Assembly: GCF_010015445.1 (NCBI RefSeq)
Contig: NC_053126.1
Span: 23,493,169 to 23,557,168 of the forward strand
Source: Perca fluviatilis
Lineage: Eukaryota > Chordata > Actinopteri > Perciformes > Percidae
Length of the DNA: 64,000 nucleotides
Direction: 5' to 3'
In this document: piece by piece, positions 45,701 through 56,897 of the stretch
How the letters are laid out: each line of letters opens with the position of its first letter
Position numbering within the stretch: the stretch's first letter is position 1
The notes under the pieces: generated by a model
Database searches by the model: none
The model's input: only the letters and a program-made list of their open reading frames with translations
What the model was told of the DNA's origin: nothing
Translations under genes and position numbers: made by a program

Positions 45701-47626
45701 CTGCCTCTCAGCGATTGCGTAACATTGAACAGTTGTATTTCTGCAGCCTTGCAGGTCTCAAACAGCCAATTCTTTAGCAAGAAAGATATAAAAGAAGACT
45801 ATCTTTCAACGCACCCCGTTGATTACATATCCAGGGTCGGCCCATAAAATGATGGGGAGGATACGATCATTTTTGGCGAAGTGGAGCCTCTCTGGCATCT
45901 CTTCCTTCTTGAACACATGGAGGTGTGGATGGGCCCCCTTCAAGGCGTTGTAAACCTTCTCCAGCATGCCCGGCTTTGGCAACAGCATCCCAGAAGGGCC
46001 ATAGTCCACCAGGTGAAAGGACAGGTCCCCAAACGAGAAGCCCGGGATCTTGGTCAGGGTGATCTCTTCCACAAGACCATTTCGGTACACCGTGCTCATT
46101 CCATGGTCTGCTGTGATGATGATGTTCAGGTGGCCGCTCAGCCCGTGTTGTTCAGCTGACTGTCGAATGTAGCCCACCGTTCGGTCCACTTGCTTGACCA
46201 TCTCCCGGCGCTCCGGGGAGTCGGGGCCGTGTCTGTGTCCTGTGCCGTCTGGCTCACCAAAGTAAAAGGAGATGAAGTCCAGATCCTGGTCTCTGAACCA
46301 GCTCATCACCTTGTCTGTGTTCTCTCGCCAAGCGGTCTCGTTCTTGTAGTTGTATAGCGGTGGCTCCCACTCCCGCACCATAGCAACCTGTCCCTGGTAA
46401 CTGGAAGCCGTGCCAGGAAAGTGAAGAGAGCCAGCTTTTAGGCCCTGCAAGGGTAGGGAAAAGACATATTAATATCACACATATTAATATAACACATGTA
46501 CTTACACATGCACTTCAAGGGTTGATCTGTTCATACTGTGGGTGAACATGCAAGGAGAGGAAATTAGTAGTTGCAGGATTTTCATTAATCTTCTTAAACC
46601 TACAGCTGAACATTTTAGGCTCCCTTACAGCAGCTGCCATTTGCATGCAGTTAACATCTATACTTGCAAATTTGCATAATTTGCAATATGACTGCGGTGA
46701 TATACCTGGAAGGATTCAGCAGGCCTACAAAGGTGTTTTGTCAAGATAAATAGTTTCTAGTGCTGTTAACTGCAAAACAGTCTCTCACAGTGATAAGATG
46801 GAAATTGTGCTGCACAGACCTGTCTCTGCGCTGTGATCCAGATAGGCAGAGTGCCATTGTCCCACCACTCATTTACAAACAGAGTCTGATAGTACGGCAG
46901 CTTCTCAGTGGTGGTTGTGTTGAACCACATGTTGTGGATTACGCCGTGATTCTCGATGTAGCGGCCTACAGAAGAGAACCACTGTCAGTCTGCTTGCACT
47001 CATTATTCATAGCGTGACACATTCACATTAAAAATTCTATCAACTTAACGGGCTGAGTGGCATGACGCTTTTGGACAAGGTCTTATGACCAACTTTGGAG
47101 ATTAGAGGAATTTAATTTCAAGGAAGTTAAATTTCTTTTAGCTGGCACTGATGATTTGAGAGTCAAAATAAGAAAGGGAGCAGAGCATTCTTCCCTCAGT
47201 CATCCAAGCATAATTATCTTACTCAGCTATAAAAGCTGTTGGACCCTGGGACATTCAATTACAACTAATTCCTCTTTCCCGTGGCTTTTTTCAATCCTAG
47301 CAAAGTAAACTCAGAGCAGTTCCCTATGCCGTCATGATATGCAGATCCCCTGCCAACTGGAAGCGCTGTTGTAGAAAATGAAACACTTTACCTGTCAAGA
47401 GGGTGAAGTGTGTAGGACTGGTGATAGTGAGGTAAGGAGGTGTGACATACAGGGCTTTGACTCCATCCTTGGCCATTTTGTCGAGGTTCGGTGTGTCCAC
47501 ATCACGGTCGTAATCCCACCGGAATCCATCAAAGGAGATCAGCAGCACCTTCTGTCTCTGTTTGTTTACCGGAGCTGCGAGGATGGACGAGGCCCAGAGG
47601 AGCCAGAGACTTGCAATCCACAGCAT
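42720..47626 (-). CDS. enpp7: ENPP7, alkaline sphingomyelinase ectoenzyme
   Basis: ENPP7 hydrolyses sphingomyelin to ceramide and phosphocholine at the intestinal brush border. Six coding exons with GT-AG borders and consistent phases: 47626-47392, 46965-46820, 46444-45815, 44336-44102, 43253-43130, 42777-42720; 1428 nt, 475 residues (human 458). The ATG at 47626 opens a signal peptide (1-18, cut before PVNK). The catalytic threonine is T69 (TITSP). Zinc ligands are D33 (SFDGFR), D193 and H197 (GEPDGTGH), D240/H241 (TADHGM) and H348 (GEHGFD), equivalent to human T75, D39, D199, H203, D246/H247, H353. The segment LPIWITAQRQGL (residues 118-129) is ENPP7-like. Residues 424-443 form a membrane segment and a 32-residue lysine-rich tail follows. 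The small last two exons were found by matching phase and reading on. The tail exon (SENSEHLPKNEK) is the least certain part. It lies upstream of cbx2 on the same strand, as in other vertebrates. Confidence 0.95.
43380..43640. repeat. Dispersed repeat in enpp7 intron 4
   Basis: ATACTCACTAGAGCACCA with AATAGTCCC.AACAAAT..ACTA and TTTGAGTA closely matches the segment at 52965-53115, so the two are copies of one interspersed family. Non-coding. Confidence 0.65.
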
Positions 47627-47753
47627 GGCGAACACATGCACTTTACAGATCTTGACTCACTCAATCCTTCAGCGAACACTCTCATTTACAAGATGGTCCA
47701 CCTCTTGGCATGAGGTTTTCTATAGCCAACAGCTTCCGAGCAAAGTTTCTCCA

Positions 47754-47792
47754 ACGTAGCTTATCACGAAGATTGGACAGACCTTATCTCAG
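47754..47792 (-). promoter_or_regulatory. Paired GATA motifs upstream of enpp7
   Basis: GATAAG occurs on the lower strand at 47760-47765 and, within AGATAAGG, at 47783-47788, about 135-160 bases upstream of the start codon. GATA4/6 factors drive many enterocyte brush-border genes, so the pair suits an intestinal promoter. This is inference from motif and position only; no TATA box is clear. Confidence 0.25.
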
Positions 47793-48313
47793 CACTTTTT
47801 ACATGCGGCCTGATGATGTTTATGATCAGTTTTACGACTAGGAGTTGTGTTCACAGTGAATTTCCAGACCTGTTTTGCTCTTGAGGACTGGCAGTAAAGC
47901 TGATTCATCTCTCTGGGCATCATGGCTGTTTGTTTCTCTCTAACTCGCTTGTTGATGCTGTCTTTCTGTTTGTCTGCCTATCCCGTCTGTGTGTCGGAGC
48001 TTCCTGTGAATCACTGACAATGGGGGAATGACACTTTGATGGGTTTCACCTTGAGTCGGGATGGTGCATGATTGATCTTACACCAGGAAAACGAAGACGA
48101 AAATGAGAGTATATATCTCTTCGTCAGCTAGCAGTGGTCTCTCGGGAGGAAAAGACCCTAATAGATCTATTCATTGTAATAACTCTAATGTGTACATTAG
48201 CCTAAGGATATTGTTAAAAGATCTTATAAAATCTACATTGATTGTCTTAGCAATTGCCATGACGATGGACAAACTATTAAAAAGTGAACTGCAGCCTCCT
48301 CAGTGTGTCAGAC

Positions 48314-48362
<49 letters not shown>

Positions 48363-51300
48363 TATATCACTGCGTTGTGATATAACCGTATCAATGTCCA
48401 TCAAATTGCTAGACAAGCTAACTAATTTCGTCTTTATTGTGTGTGCCCTTGACAGAGGTTCAAGGTAATTGTCCAATCTTTATGGAGATAAGGGATAACA
48501 TTCATCAGCTTTCATTTACCTCATTCATATTCATTAGCGTTCTCATATTAACTCTATCCACTCGTCTACACTGTCAGCAAGTTTTGGAGGAGTGTTTTGG
48601 ACTGCTGAGCCTGGCTCAGATCTTTGCTATGAGAACTTTATCAAACACACACAGACTCTGAATTTGAGCGGCAAGCAAACTTTATCTGACCCTCTCAATC
48701 CTGCAGAGAATTTTCCACAGGGATTCTCACATTTACTTGAAGAAGAAAAGTGAAGTTTTTGCCCTTTAGCACTCCCTGCTGCCCATATTCAACCACTGCA
48801 GTACACCTTCCCCAGATGAAGGTACCAAGACAAATTCAGCAGTTTGAGCCAGAGTACATTACTCATACTCATATTAAGAACATGGTATTTCCCAGACTGA
48901 AAATACAGTCTTTGATCTTCTAGAAAAGCTTATGTTGATAATCTAGACTTCTGTTTAACTTTATAATATATTTGGATAATCTATATTAGCTTTTACATCC
49001 TTTGAACATCAGATATTAAAAAGTGCATACAAACTTTTGAATCTGTCACTACAACCCAAACAACTCTGGAGTTAACTCATGTCTTCTTCAAATGAATTTT
49101 GTTGTTGTTGTTGTTGTTAAACAGTGACAAACTCTGAACACTCCAAACACTGCCTCGCTTGCTGCTGATTTATTTATTTCATAGGATGTTCAGTCCAAAC
49201 AACCTTCACTATGTACATTTTAAGAACAACTATCACAACACTTCCTTATACTGTACATACTGTATAGATGCAGGGTAAATCATCCAGTCAGAGGAAGGCA
49301 AACATGATAATTGGTAAATTAATCACTCATTGAGGTTATTCTGAACAGACAGCATCTTTTCTTTAAAAAATCAAGACAATAGATAACATTGTCATTAGTA
49401 GGCATAAAGGGCATTTTAACAACATCCATATAACAACCACGTTGTACCAAAGTACAGGAATTAGACAATGGCAACATCAGGTATATTATTAAGCACCAAT
49501 ACGCACAATTTAATACCCATGTATTGACCATCCTTGAAATAACCTCATGCTGCCCAAAGAATAAGGGACGTAATAGTAGAAATGGGCATAATATAACAGG
49601 TCTGTCTATCACCAGTTGACCTAATTTGTGGTCCTCTGACTGGATAATTTAACTAAAGTATATAAAGATATATATAATGCTTGTAATGCTTGTTCATAAA
49701 TCTGATGAAGGTAGTTTGAATGGAAAATAAACCAGCAGTAATCAAGAGTTGTGCAGTCCTCAGGTGCAGAGATATTTTTCAGTTATTTGATGGCACACTC
49801 TTGACTCTTTAAAGATAGATAAACACATGAGATCTGGATAACAACTCAAACCCCAAATGCTGTTAGCCTATATACTTTTTCATAAAGTTCCTCTGAATAG
49901 ACATGTTGCGTAAAGCTGTCCAGTTTCACCCAGAGACAATGTAAATAGGTGTTCAGTGCTGTATGCCTGGATGAAAAGGATTTATTCCAATCTTTCATAC
50001 GATAGACCAAAATGTCTAGTTGTATAAAGTGATGCATTTCATACTGTGTTTCTTTGATCATCCCAAACTTTAAATTTCCATAATGCCCAAAACATTTTTA
50101 CTCTTAATAAATAAATACATAAACACGACCATCCTTTAAATTCTTCACAGCATCTGTATTCTGCTCACTTTGTAGTTTGAATGGCAAGCTGTTTCTTTCC
50201 CTGCTGTGACTGGAAGTACACCATCAAGTTCATGCCAGCATGCTGAGATCGATGTGTTTTGAATTGTGAGCAAACAAACTTTTAATGCATGAATGGCTTA
50301 TTATCAGGTTACATGCAAGTAAGTCCAAGCGTATAACTTCAAACCACAGGAAAACTCCACTGGAGGTGCCCTGTGTTCTCATATGTAGTTCTCACCATAT
50401 AACAGCTACAAAGGTTTTTCTTTGATACCACAACATTTTAAAATGTCCAACATAGTTAATTGCCGTCACGCTGGATAAACGCAGCATGTCGTCTTATCAG
50501 TTTTGGTTGCAAGCAATGGCAGAGCTTAAACAAGGCTGAGCGTCAAATATTGATCATAAAATGTATCAAACTATGTGTAAACTGAAAACATACTTCCTTT
50601 GTTATCAATTTGTGCCAAAATATTACGGGGTGTGTAGACCTTTACATACAATAATAAGCAACTGAATTATGGTCATCATATTGCCATTTTCCTTTAGCCA
50701 CTGACATGGTTAAAGGTTAATAAACATTTTTCCAAAATGTTCAATCTTTATGTATCAAGGCTTCTAAAATCCAATTTTGAAGATGTACTTTTTTTTCCAC
50801 TTTAGTGTGTCTACATTTTTGGCAATTTCTCTTATATTGTCTTTTTTCGTTATTGATGAACTGATTGTTAAGGCATCAATAATTTAACACTGGCTCTTAG
50901 TACTTTATTGTTCATAACTTTTAATTTCACCGTTGATATTTGTTCCCTTCTACTTCCCTAATTAGTGTTAATTGCTGCTTTTACTCCAAGCGTTTAGAAT
51001 AATAACAATGTATTAAATGGCAATGTAAATACATTGTAAAGAGTGATAAACCTATATCTGCAAATTATCACCTGAATCTGCAGCTCTCCTTGGCTTTATG
51101 GAGCTTTATAGTGAGTTTTAGCTCATTGTTTCGGCCACAACTTTGCCTTTTTTGTTCTCTCTCACGCTCTTTGCATTGTTTTCGGCCACAGCAGCCAGCT
51201 GTTGTTTAGATAAAGATTTCTAAAAAGCCACTGTACACTACCTGCTTTTCAGCAAACAGCAGTCAGACACAGTTAGATGCAAGCTGGTGAACATAGTGCA

Positions 51301-52964
51301 GCATTTAGCAGCAAAAGAGACAGAGATTTCCCTGAGGAATGTTGGTAGAGCCCAAAAACAGAGCTAAAAGAGGGTGAATATTGGATTTACATTCATCAGG
51401 TGTACACAAACACAACTCCAAATTAATGGTAATTATTCTCCCTAACTGCTGGATGTGTAAATAAGCAAGTGGTTGCTTCCAAGTTCGCTATATCAACCTA
51501 AAAGGTGGCCAAAAAAAATCAGGTTTAAGTATTTAGCTGCACTGACATGCTCCATTAGACATACTGTTCTAACACTCGGCTCCGTTATAGATCTAAGCAC
51601 CTCTTCAGTGCCAAATTCCAGCACTGGTACTGAGCGTTGCCATTAAACATAAATGGCTGATCCATGATGGTAGCATATGAACATTATTAATAGCTCCTTC
51701 TTCCCCCACCCCTCAGTATTTGGCATGTTATGATGCATGCTGATCCACCCGTGAATCAGGCTAATAGTTTCCAAAAGACCCCCTTATGAAGTCTTATCAG
51801 GGAAACAGAGGGACTGGACTGCAGCTCCCGGTGCAGCAGAATAATGGCTAAGAGAAGATTCCTTCACACCTGTCAAACCAGGCTGAAAGTGAAGAAAGCT
51901 GAGGAGAGTTGTTGCTAGCAAGGGCTAGCATTAACTATCTAATGTTCATGTCAGCACTTATTCCAGCTGAATTTATAATCAAACTGACCTTGAGTGGCTG
52001 TCTGTATCCTCGGACAAAGCCTACATGTGAATACTGCTCCTGCTACGTGTGTTGACGTTGCTTTGATAACAATGAGATTAACATTTAGAGAGGGTGGCAG
52101 TCAGTTCCGCCTGAATGACACAGTGTACGTAACATACTGTATTAAAATTGAGCTGCAGGAATATGACAGCAGATATTCATATAATGAAGTACCTCTTCCT
52201 CCAGCAGGCCGCTAGCATGTAATAATTTTCTATTACAGTTGCTAACCTACAGTATCAGATTCATTCCTTTTTTGCGCTCTCTTGAATAGCCTATACAGTA
52301 AATATGACTCTTTGTGATTTCTTGTTTGCAGAGGTTGTGTAACCAGCAGTTATTCAGTGGTAAATTAAATAGGAAATCTAGTTAATCATCAGCTAAAGGC
52401 TACACCATAAAAGATGCCGTCAATATAATGTAGATTATCCTGTACATTTACAAAAGAGTTGATCTGTACTTTTACCTGAAAGCTTACCTTGATTCAACTT
52501 AGCATGTTAATAGCAAATTAGCAGGTATGATTATGGGTTACAGAAATGCCAATATTTTAAAAGAAAAGCCAGCATTTTGTGGTTAAGTTCAGTACCTTGA
52601 TTATAACTATCTTGATTTAACCTTTTTCATACCAAAAACACATTTTACAGTCTGAATTCTGTATTTAACCCCCATTTATTTTTTTGGCAAGATCAAACAG
52701 ACTTTTGATTCGTAAGACTTCATCAAAATGTAGTCTAATAAGTCTGTTTTAGGGTCTGCAGCTTCTTAAAGTCCACCTGCTTAATTGATCCTACTAACAA
52801 GTAATGTGTGTGTGTATCACAGCCTGATATATCTTCTTCCTATGTGCCATAGAGCTCCATTGTTTTTAAAAACATATAAATGAGACACACTGTTGCACTG
52901 GCTGACATGTTCCTTCATTACCACGAACACACACACTGTAGTTTATTTTGACTCAATCCCACAT
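47793..52964. other. Intergenic, no gene seen
   Basis: Five kilobases of AT-rich DNA with a (TA)n run (48316-48359) and a short (GTT)n at about 49099-49118. The open frames at 48103-48360, 49319-49612 and 51994-52215 have no recognisable domains or splice context. Confidence 0.45.
48316..48359 (+). repeat. (TA)n microsatellite
   Basis: About 22 AT/TA units, self-complementary and likely polymorphic. Confidence 0.95.
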
Positions 52965-53115
52965 ACACCGTCCTGCCGCCACAAATACTCACTAGAGCAC
53001 CACATGTGGAATAATCCGCCGCTAAAAATAGTCCCAACAAATGCACTACTTCCTCCTGTTTGAGTAACATTCGCTATAATCTACAATGCAACTGTTTTAA
53101 GAAATTACTGAGACT
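52965..53115. repeat. Dispersed repeat, second copy of the enpp7-intron family
   Basis: CAAATACTCACTAGAGCACC, AATAATCCGCCGCTAAAAAT and CCTGTTTGAGTAACATTCGC align with 43500-43640. This copy is closer to a consensus-like state. Confidence 0.65.
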
Positions 53116-53321
53116 TTAAAGGCATACTATGCAGTTTCCGTTTTTTGTCAAACAGCTACCCCTAGAGTCGCTGTGGAGTACTTGTATTTAACGTTACTGT
53201 CGTAAATACCACTCTGGTGGTATTGTGGTGACTGGTCTTATTATCAACAATGGATGAATCAACAACTTTGTAAAAACTGACATACAACAAGCAAGCGCTA
53301 CAACATAGAACGCAAGCAAGT

Positions 53322-53620
53322 TTACTTGACAAGTACAGTCTTCAAGTTGGCCTTATTAAAGTCTCCTGCAATTATGTGAACACCGTCAGGATGGGCCTGC
53401 TGCTGTTCGTTTATGGTGTTCAGCAGGAGAGAGAGCGCCGTGTTTACATTGGCGTTGGGTGGAATATAAACAGCCGTAACGATCACTACTGTTAGCTCTC
53501 TCGGTATAAAAAAAGGCCGGCATCTTACAGACATGAACTCAAGGTCAGGGGATCAGTGTTTATCTATAATTGTCCCGTTATTACACAAGTTCTCATTAAC
53601 GTACATACAAAATGGAACAA
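53322..53620 (-). pseudogene. LINE endonuclease-domain fragment
   Basis: The lower strand encodes AVYIPPNANVNTALSLLL followed by HPDGVHIIAGDFNKANLKTV, the conserved core of the apurinic-type endonuclease of non-LTR retrotransposons: the YIPP segment and the catalytic GDFN motif. Reading upstream continues through RCRPFFIPREL and CNNGTIIDKH, but an in-frame TGA interrupts (before SPDLEFM) and no reverse transcriptase follows. It is a dead 5'/internal fragment of a fish LINE; the clade (L2/CR1-like or Rex-like) is not certain. Confidence 0.85.
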
Positions 53621-53990
53621 AGCAAACAACACAGTGACTACCAGTAGCAGGACTTAAGATGTACCATTTGTCCTGAGGGTGGCATTAGAATGTCCAAAAG
53701 GTTCATCCTGTGGCGCATACATGTTCTTAGTGAATTCCATGCCGATATTTTACTTAGATTTTGACATTTCTTGTGAGTGTTTGTGTGGAAATCTCGGCCC
53801 AATTGTGGTGAGCAGTCTCTTAAATCAGCTTACTCCAACGACACACACAGATAAATGAAAGAAAAGCAAAGAAAATATATTTGTATTGCATTGCAATTGT
53901 ATCTTACTGTTGCCAGTAAGATACGCATTTCATATAAGCAGAGGATGAGCCAACATACAATATGAAATATCTCTAACCCTAGTGTGTACC

Positions 53991-53993
<3 letters not shown>

Positions 53994-54074
<81 letters not shown>
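53994..54074 (+). repeat. (GT)n microsatellite
   Basis: About 40 GT units ending in a short GA run. Confidence 0.97.
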
Positions 54075-54081
<7 letters not shown>

Positions 54082-54329
54082 GGAGAATTAAGGTGAGAGA
54101 ATGAGTAAGAGCTGGGAGCAGAGTGGAGGAGGCTCAGGCTTGTGGAGGCAGCTAGGCTGATTTGCGGCTTCATTCCAGCGCGTGGGCCCTTTCAGGCTCT
54201 GTTGCCTGTAACAGGTTGACGTGATAAACTCTGTAGCCGAGCCAGTCAGATGTGGCACAGTGGAGGCGCCCTCCTCCTCGCTCCTCTCCCCTTGGCCTGG
54301 TGTCTCATTGTGGCGCTGCGGGGCTCCAG

Positions 54330-54640
54330 TGTGCTGGCATTACACTTTCACACGGCAGTAATTGATTTCTTTAATTTGCTTCAAGAGAAACTGTTGTCAG
54401 CCAACCAGGCAGCCATTTTTCAGGCCACTTTAATTAAATGCCAGGTCTTTAGGTGTGATATGAAATTCGTTTGGCTCCTCTGATCTTCTACTCCTCAGAC
54501 AATTCATTAACATTTTCGTTTCTGCCTTTATGCTTTACACAAAGCTTCAAAAAGGAGCTCATCAGTGATATTTCGGTTCCTGCGCTATACATTCAATCAT
54601 TTATTTAAGTGCATTTAAAGTAGAGATTAAGTGCAGTGTG
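54330..54640. promoter_or_regulatory. Candidate conserved non-coding block
   Basis: Unique, repeat-free sequence with AATTGATTTCTTTAATTTGC-type AT cores and a TAATTA at 54431-54436, between a microsatellite and a transposon cluster. No coding frame is convincing. Inference only. Confidence 0.22.
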
Positions 54641-55559
54641 GCTGTTTCACATGAGATAATACAGAGTCTGTAGAGCCACAGCCAGCTGTGGAATTCAAGA
54701 GAATAAAAAAACAGGCCTCCATTTGGGTGTCTTTTATTGAAGTTTCTGTTATATATTGTTACTGTTTCAGGTTCTTAAACTGTACCGGAAGACAAGGAGA
54801 TAATATAATTAACTGCAGTGAATGTCAAACAAAGATTCAGGTTTATATTCTTCACTTTTCTAAATCTTCCTCAATCTAGCACCTACATTTATCCACATCT
54901 GTGGTGAACAGCTTTCATCCTGATGGCCTTTGTCTCTTTCACAACAATCAAAGGTGTCATTAGCCCTATAATCTGATGGGAATTATAGGTTTAATAGTAT
55001 CACATCTCTTTCACATCTCACATTTAATACCTGATGAAAAAACACAGGGCAGGTGTATCTCCGGTCTAAAGCAGAAGCATTTATTTCAGTCATAATAGCA
55101 GGGCAGCAGGCACACCTCCCTAATAATATCCTGATGCCTCCCCACTCGCTCTGACTCAGAGATCTTCTGAAAGGCCCCTCTCCACTCATCCTCTCGGAGT
55201 GGCCTTCCTCTCATGGAGATGAACAGCAGCTGCCTCTTCCTGCCTCCCACCATACGTCAACACATCAGCACCACACTGCCTGCCTTCAAAAACCCAAAAA
55301 TATGAGGCTCGCTAAATCCGAAAGAATAGCCTGATGCAGTTCATATTACAATGGTTGATATGTATTGACAAAACATTTTTTTTTGCTGGTGGATACCTCA
55401 GTTACAGCTAGGCTGAGCTTGCGGAGCAGGATTCTGGGTAATAGCTGTGGAATTGAGTGGAAATTCTAGGGAATGTCTGAAAGCAGGGGGCAAAAAGGAG
55501 GTGGACTGTTATTTTTTTCTTTTTGCAGAGGTGAGGGTCGAATAAAGTTTTAGCCACGA
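54641..55559. other. Intergenic, no gene seen
   Basis: No recognisable feature. Confidence 0.4.
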
Positions 55560-55825
55560 TTGTTCAGACTGAAATATCGGTCCAACTTTTGGATGAATCA
55601 CCCTTAGATTTTGCACAGATATGCATGGTCTCCAGAGATGAAGCCTACTGACTTTAGTGATCACTCTGTCTTTTACTGTAGCACTAAACAACTACTGGAT
55701 GGATTGACATGGAACTTGATACAGACTCATGGTCCCCAGAGGATGAATCAGAATGGCTTTGATCCCAAACTTTTCACAGTGTCACCAACTAGTCTCAGTT
55801 ATCTTTCATTTAAGTGACATCTATT

Positions 55826-56350
55826 AGGCAAGGCAAGTTCATTTATATAGCACATTTCAGCAACAAGGCAATTCAGAGCCCTTTATAAAAGACATTAAAG
55901 AGCTATTAAAATGATTAAAAACCGTAATTAAAGAGAATAAAAAATTAAAACAAGCTAACATACAATAATATAGGTATAAAATACAAAAAGAATTTACAGT
56001 GCAGTGTAATACATTTAACATGATTTGATTTAATAGAAGGCAGCATCAAACAGAAAACTCTTCAGTCTTTTAAAATGTATTTATTTTATTTCAAAAGAAG
56101 CGTTGCAGCGGACCTGCAGTTTTCTGGGAGTTTGTTCCAGATATGTGGTGCATAAAAACTGAACGCTGCTTCTCCATGTTTAGTCCTGACTCTGGGGACA
56201 GAAAGCCGAGCTGTCCCAGATGACCTGAGAAGGCTGGATGGTTCATAATGCAGCAGAATATCTGAAATGTATTTTGGCCCTAAACCATTCAGTGCTTTAT
56301 AAACCAATAGTAGTATTTCGAAATCAATTCTTTGACAGACAGGATTAGTA
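55826..56350 (-). mobile_element. LINE 3' end with reverse-transcriptase C-terminus
   Basis: The lower strand at 56307-56086 encodes VYKALNGLGPKYISDILLHY, then SSGTARLSVPRVRTK, then FYAPHIWNKLPENCRSA. This is the familiar C-terminal region of fish non-LTR retrotransposons (KALNGLAP..YLSDLL..Y.P, ..SVPR.RTK.GE.AFS..AP..WN.LP). The AT-rich 3' UTR extends to about 55826 and ends near GGCAAGTTCATTTATATAGC. It is 5'-truncated, as most LINE copies are, and inactive. Confidence 0.8.
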
Positions 56351-56581
56351 AATGGTTTAGAATAGTTATTTTTACAAACGTTCCTGGTTCCCAGATGATG
56401 ATTCTTACTGACTTTGAAGATCTCCTGACCTTTCCTTTAGCACATCATAAGGCTCACATAAAATAATATTTTAAAACACTAATTTTGTCCAATACTTTGG
56501 TTCATGAAACTAATCAGCCTCAGATGTACTTTGTGTTTAGTGTTAATTAGCAAATGTTAGCATACTAACACTCTAAACTAA

Positions 56582-56886
56582 GGCTACATCCACACTTATA
56601 CATTCGCGACGTTTACGCCTAGCATCACACTACCCCGGCGTTTCCAAACCCCTAAAACAGACACATTGGTTTTGGTTTGAAAATTCTGGGGTTGCGTTTT
56701 AGTCTGAATGGGCAGAAGCTGAGATCTTTGGAAACGATGACACAGACACCCACTTTCGCTTCCTGATTGGGTCTTATTAGTCCCAACGTGTCCTTTCCTG
56801 ATTTGTTAAGCCCTATCAGCCTAAGATAACCGGTGGTTAAAACGCTGTTTAAAACAAAAACGTGGTAGTGTGGATGTACAGTAGCC
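56582..56886. mobile_element. Harbinger-type miniature element
   Basis: The termini GGCTACATCCACACT and TAGTGTGGATGTACAGTAGCC form an imperfect inverted pair. TAA at 56579-56581 and 56887-56889 is a 3-bp target duplication as made by PIF/Harbinger transposases. The element is 305 bp and non-coding. Subterminal GCGTTT/AAACGC motifs recur. It is inserted in the dispersed repeat 13 bp from the foldback element. Confidence 0.8.
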
Positions 56887-56897
56887 TAAGATGGTGA

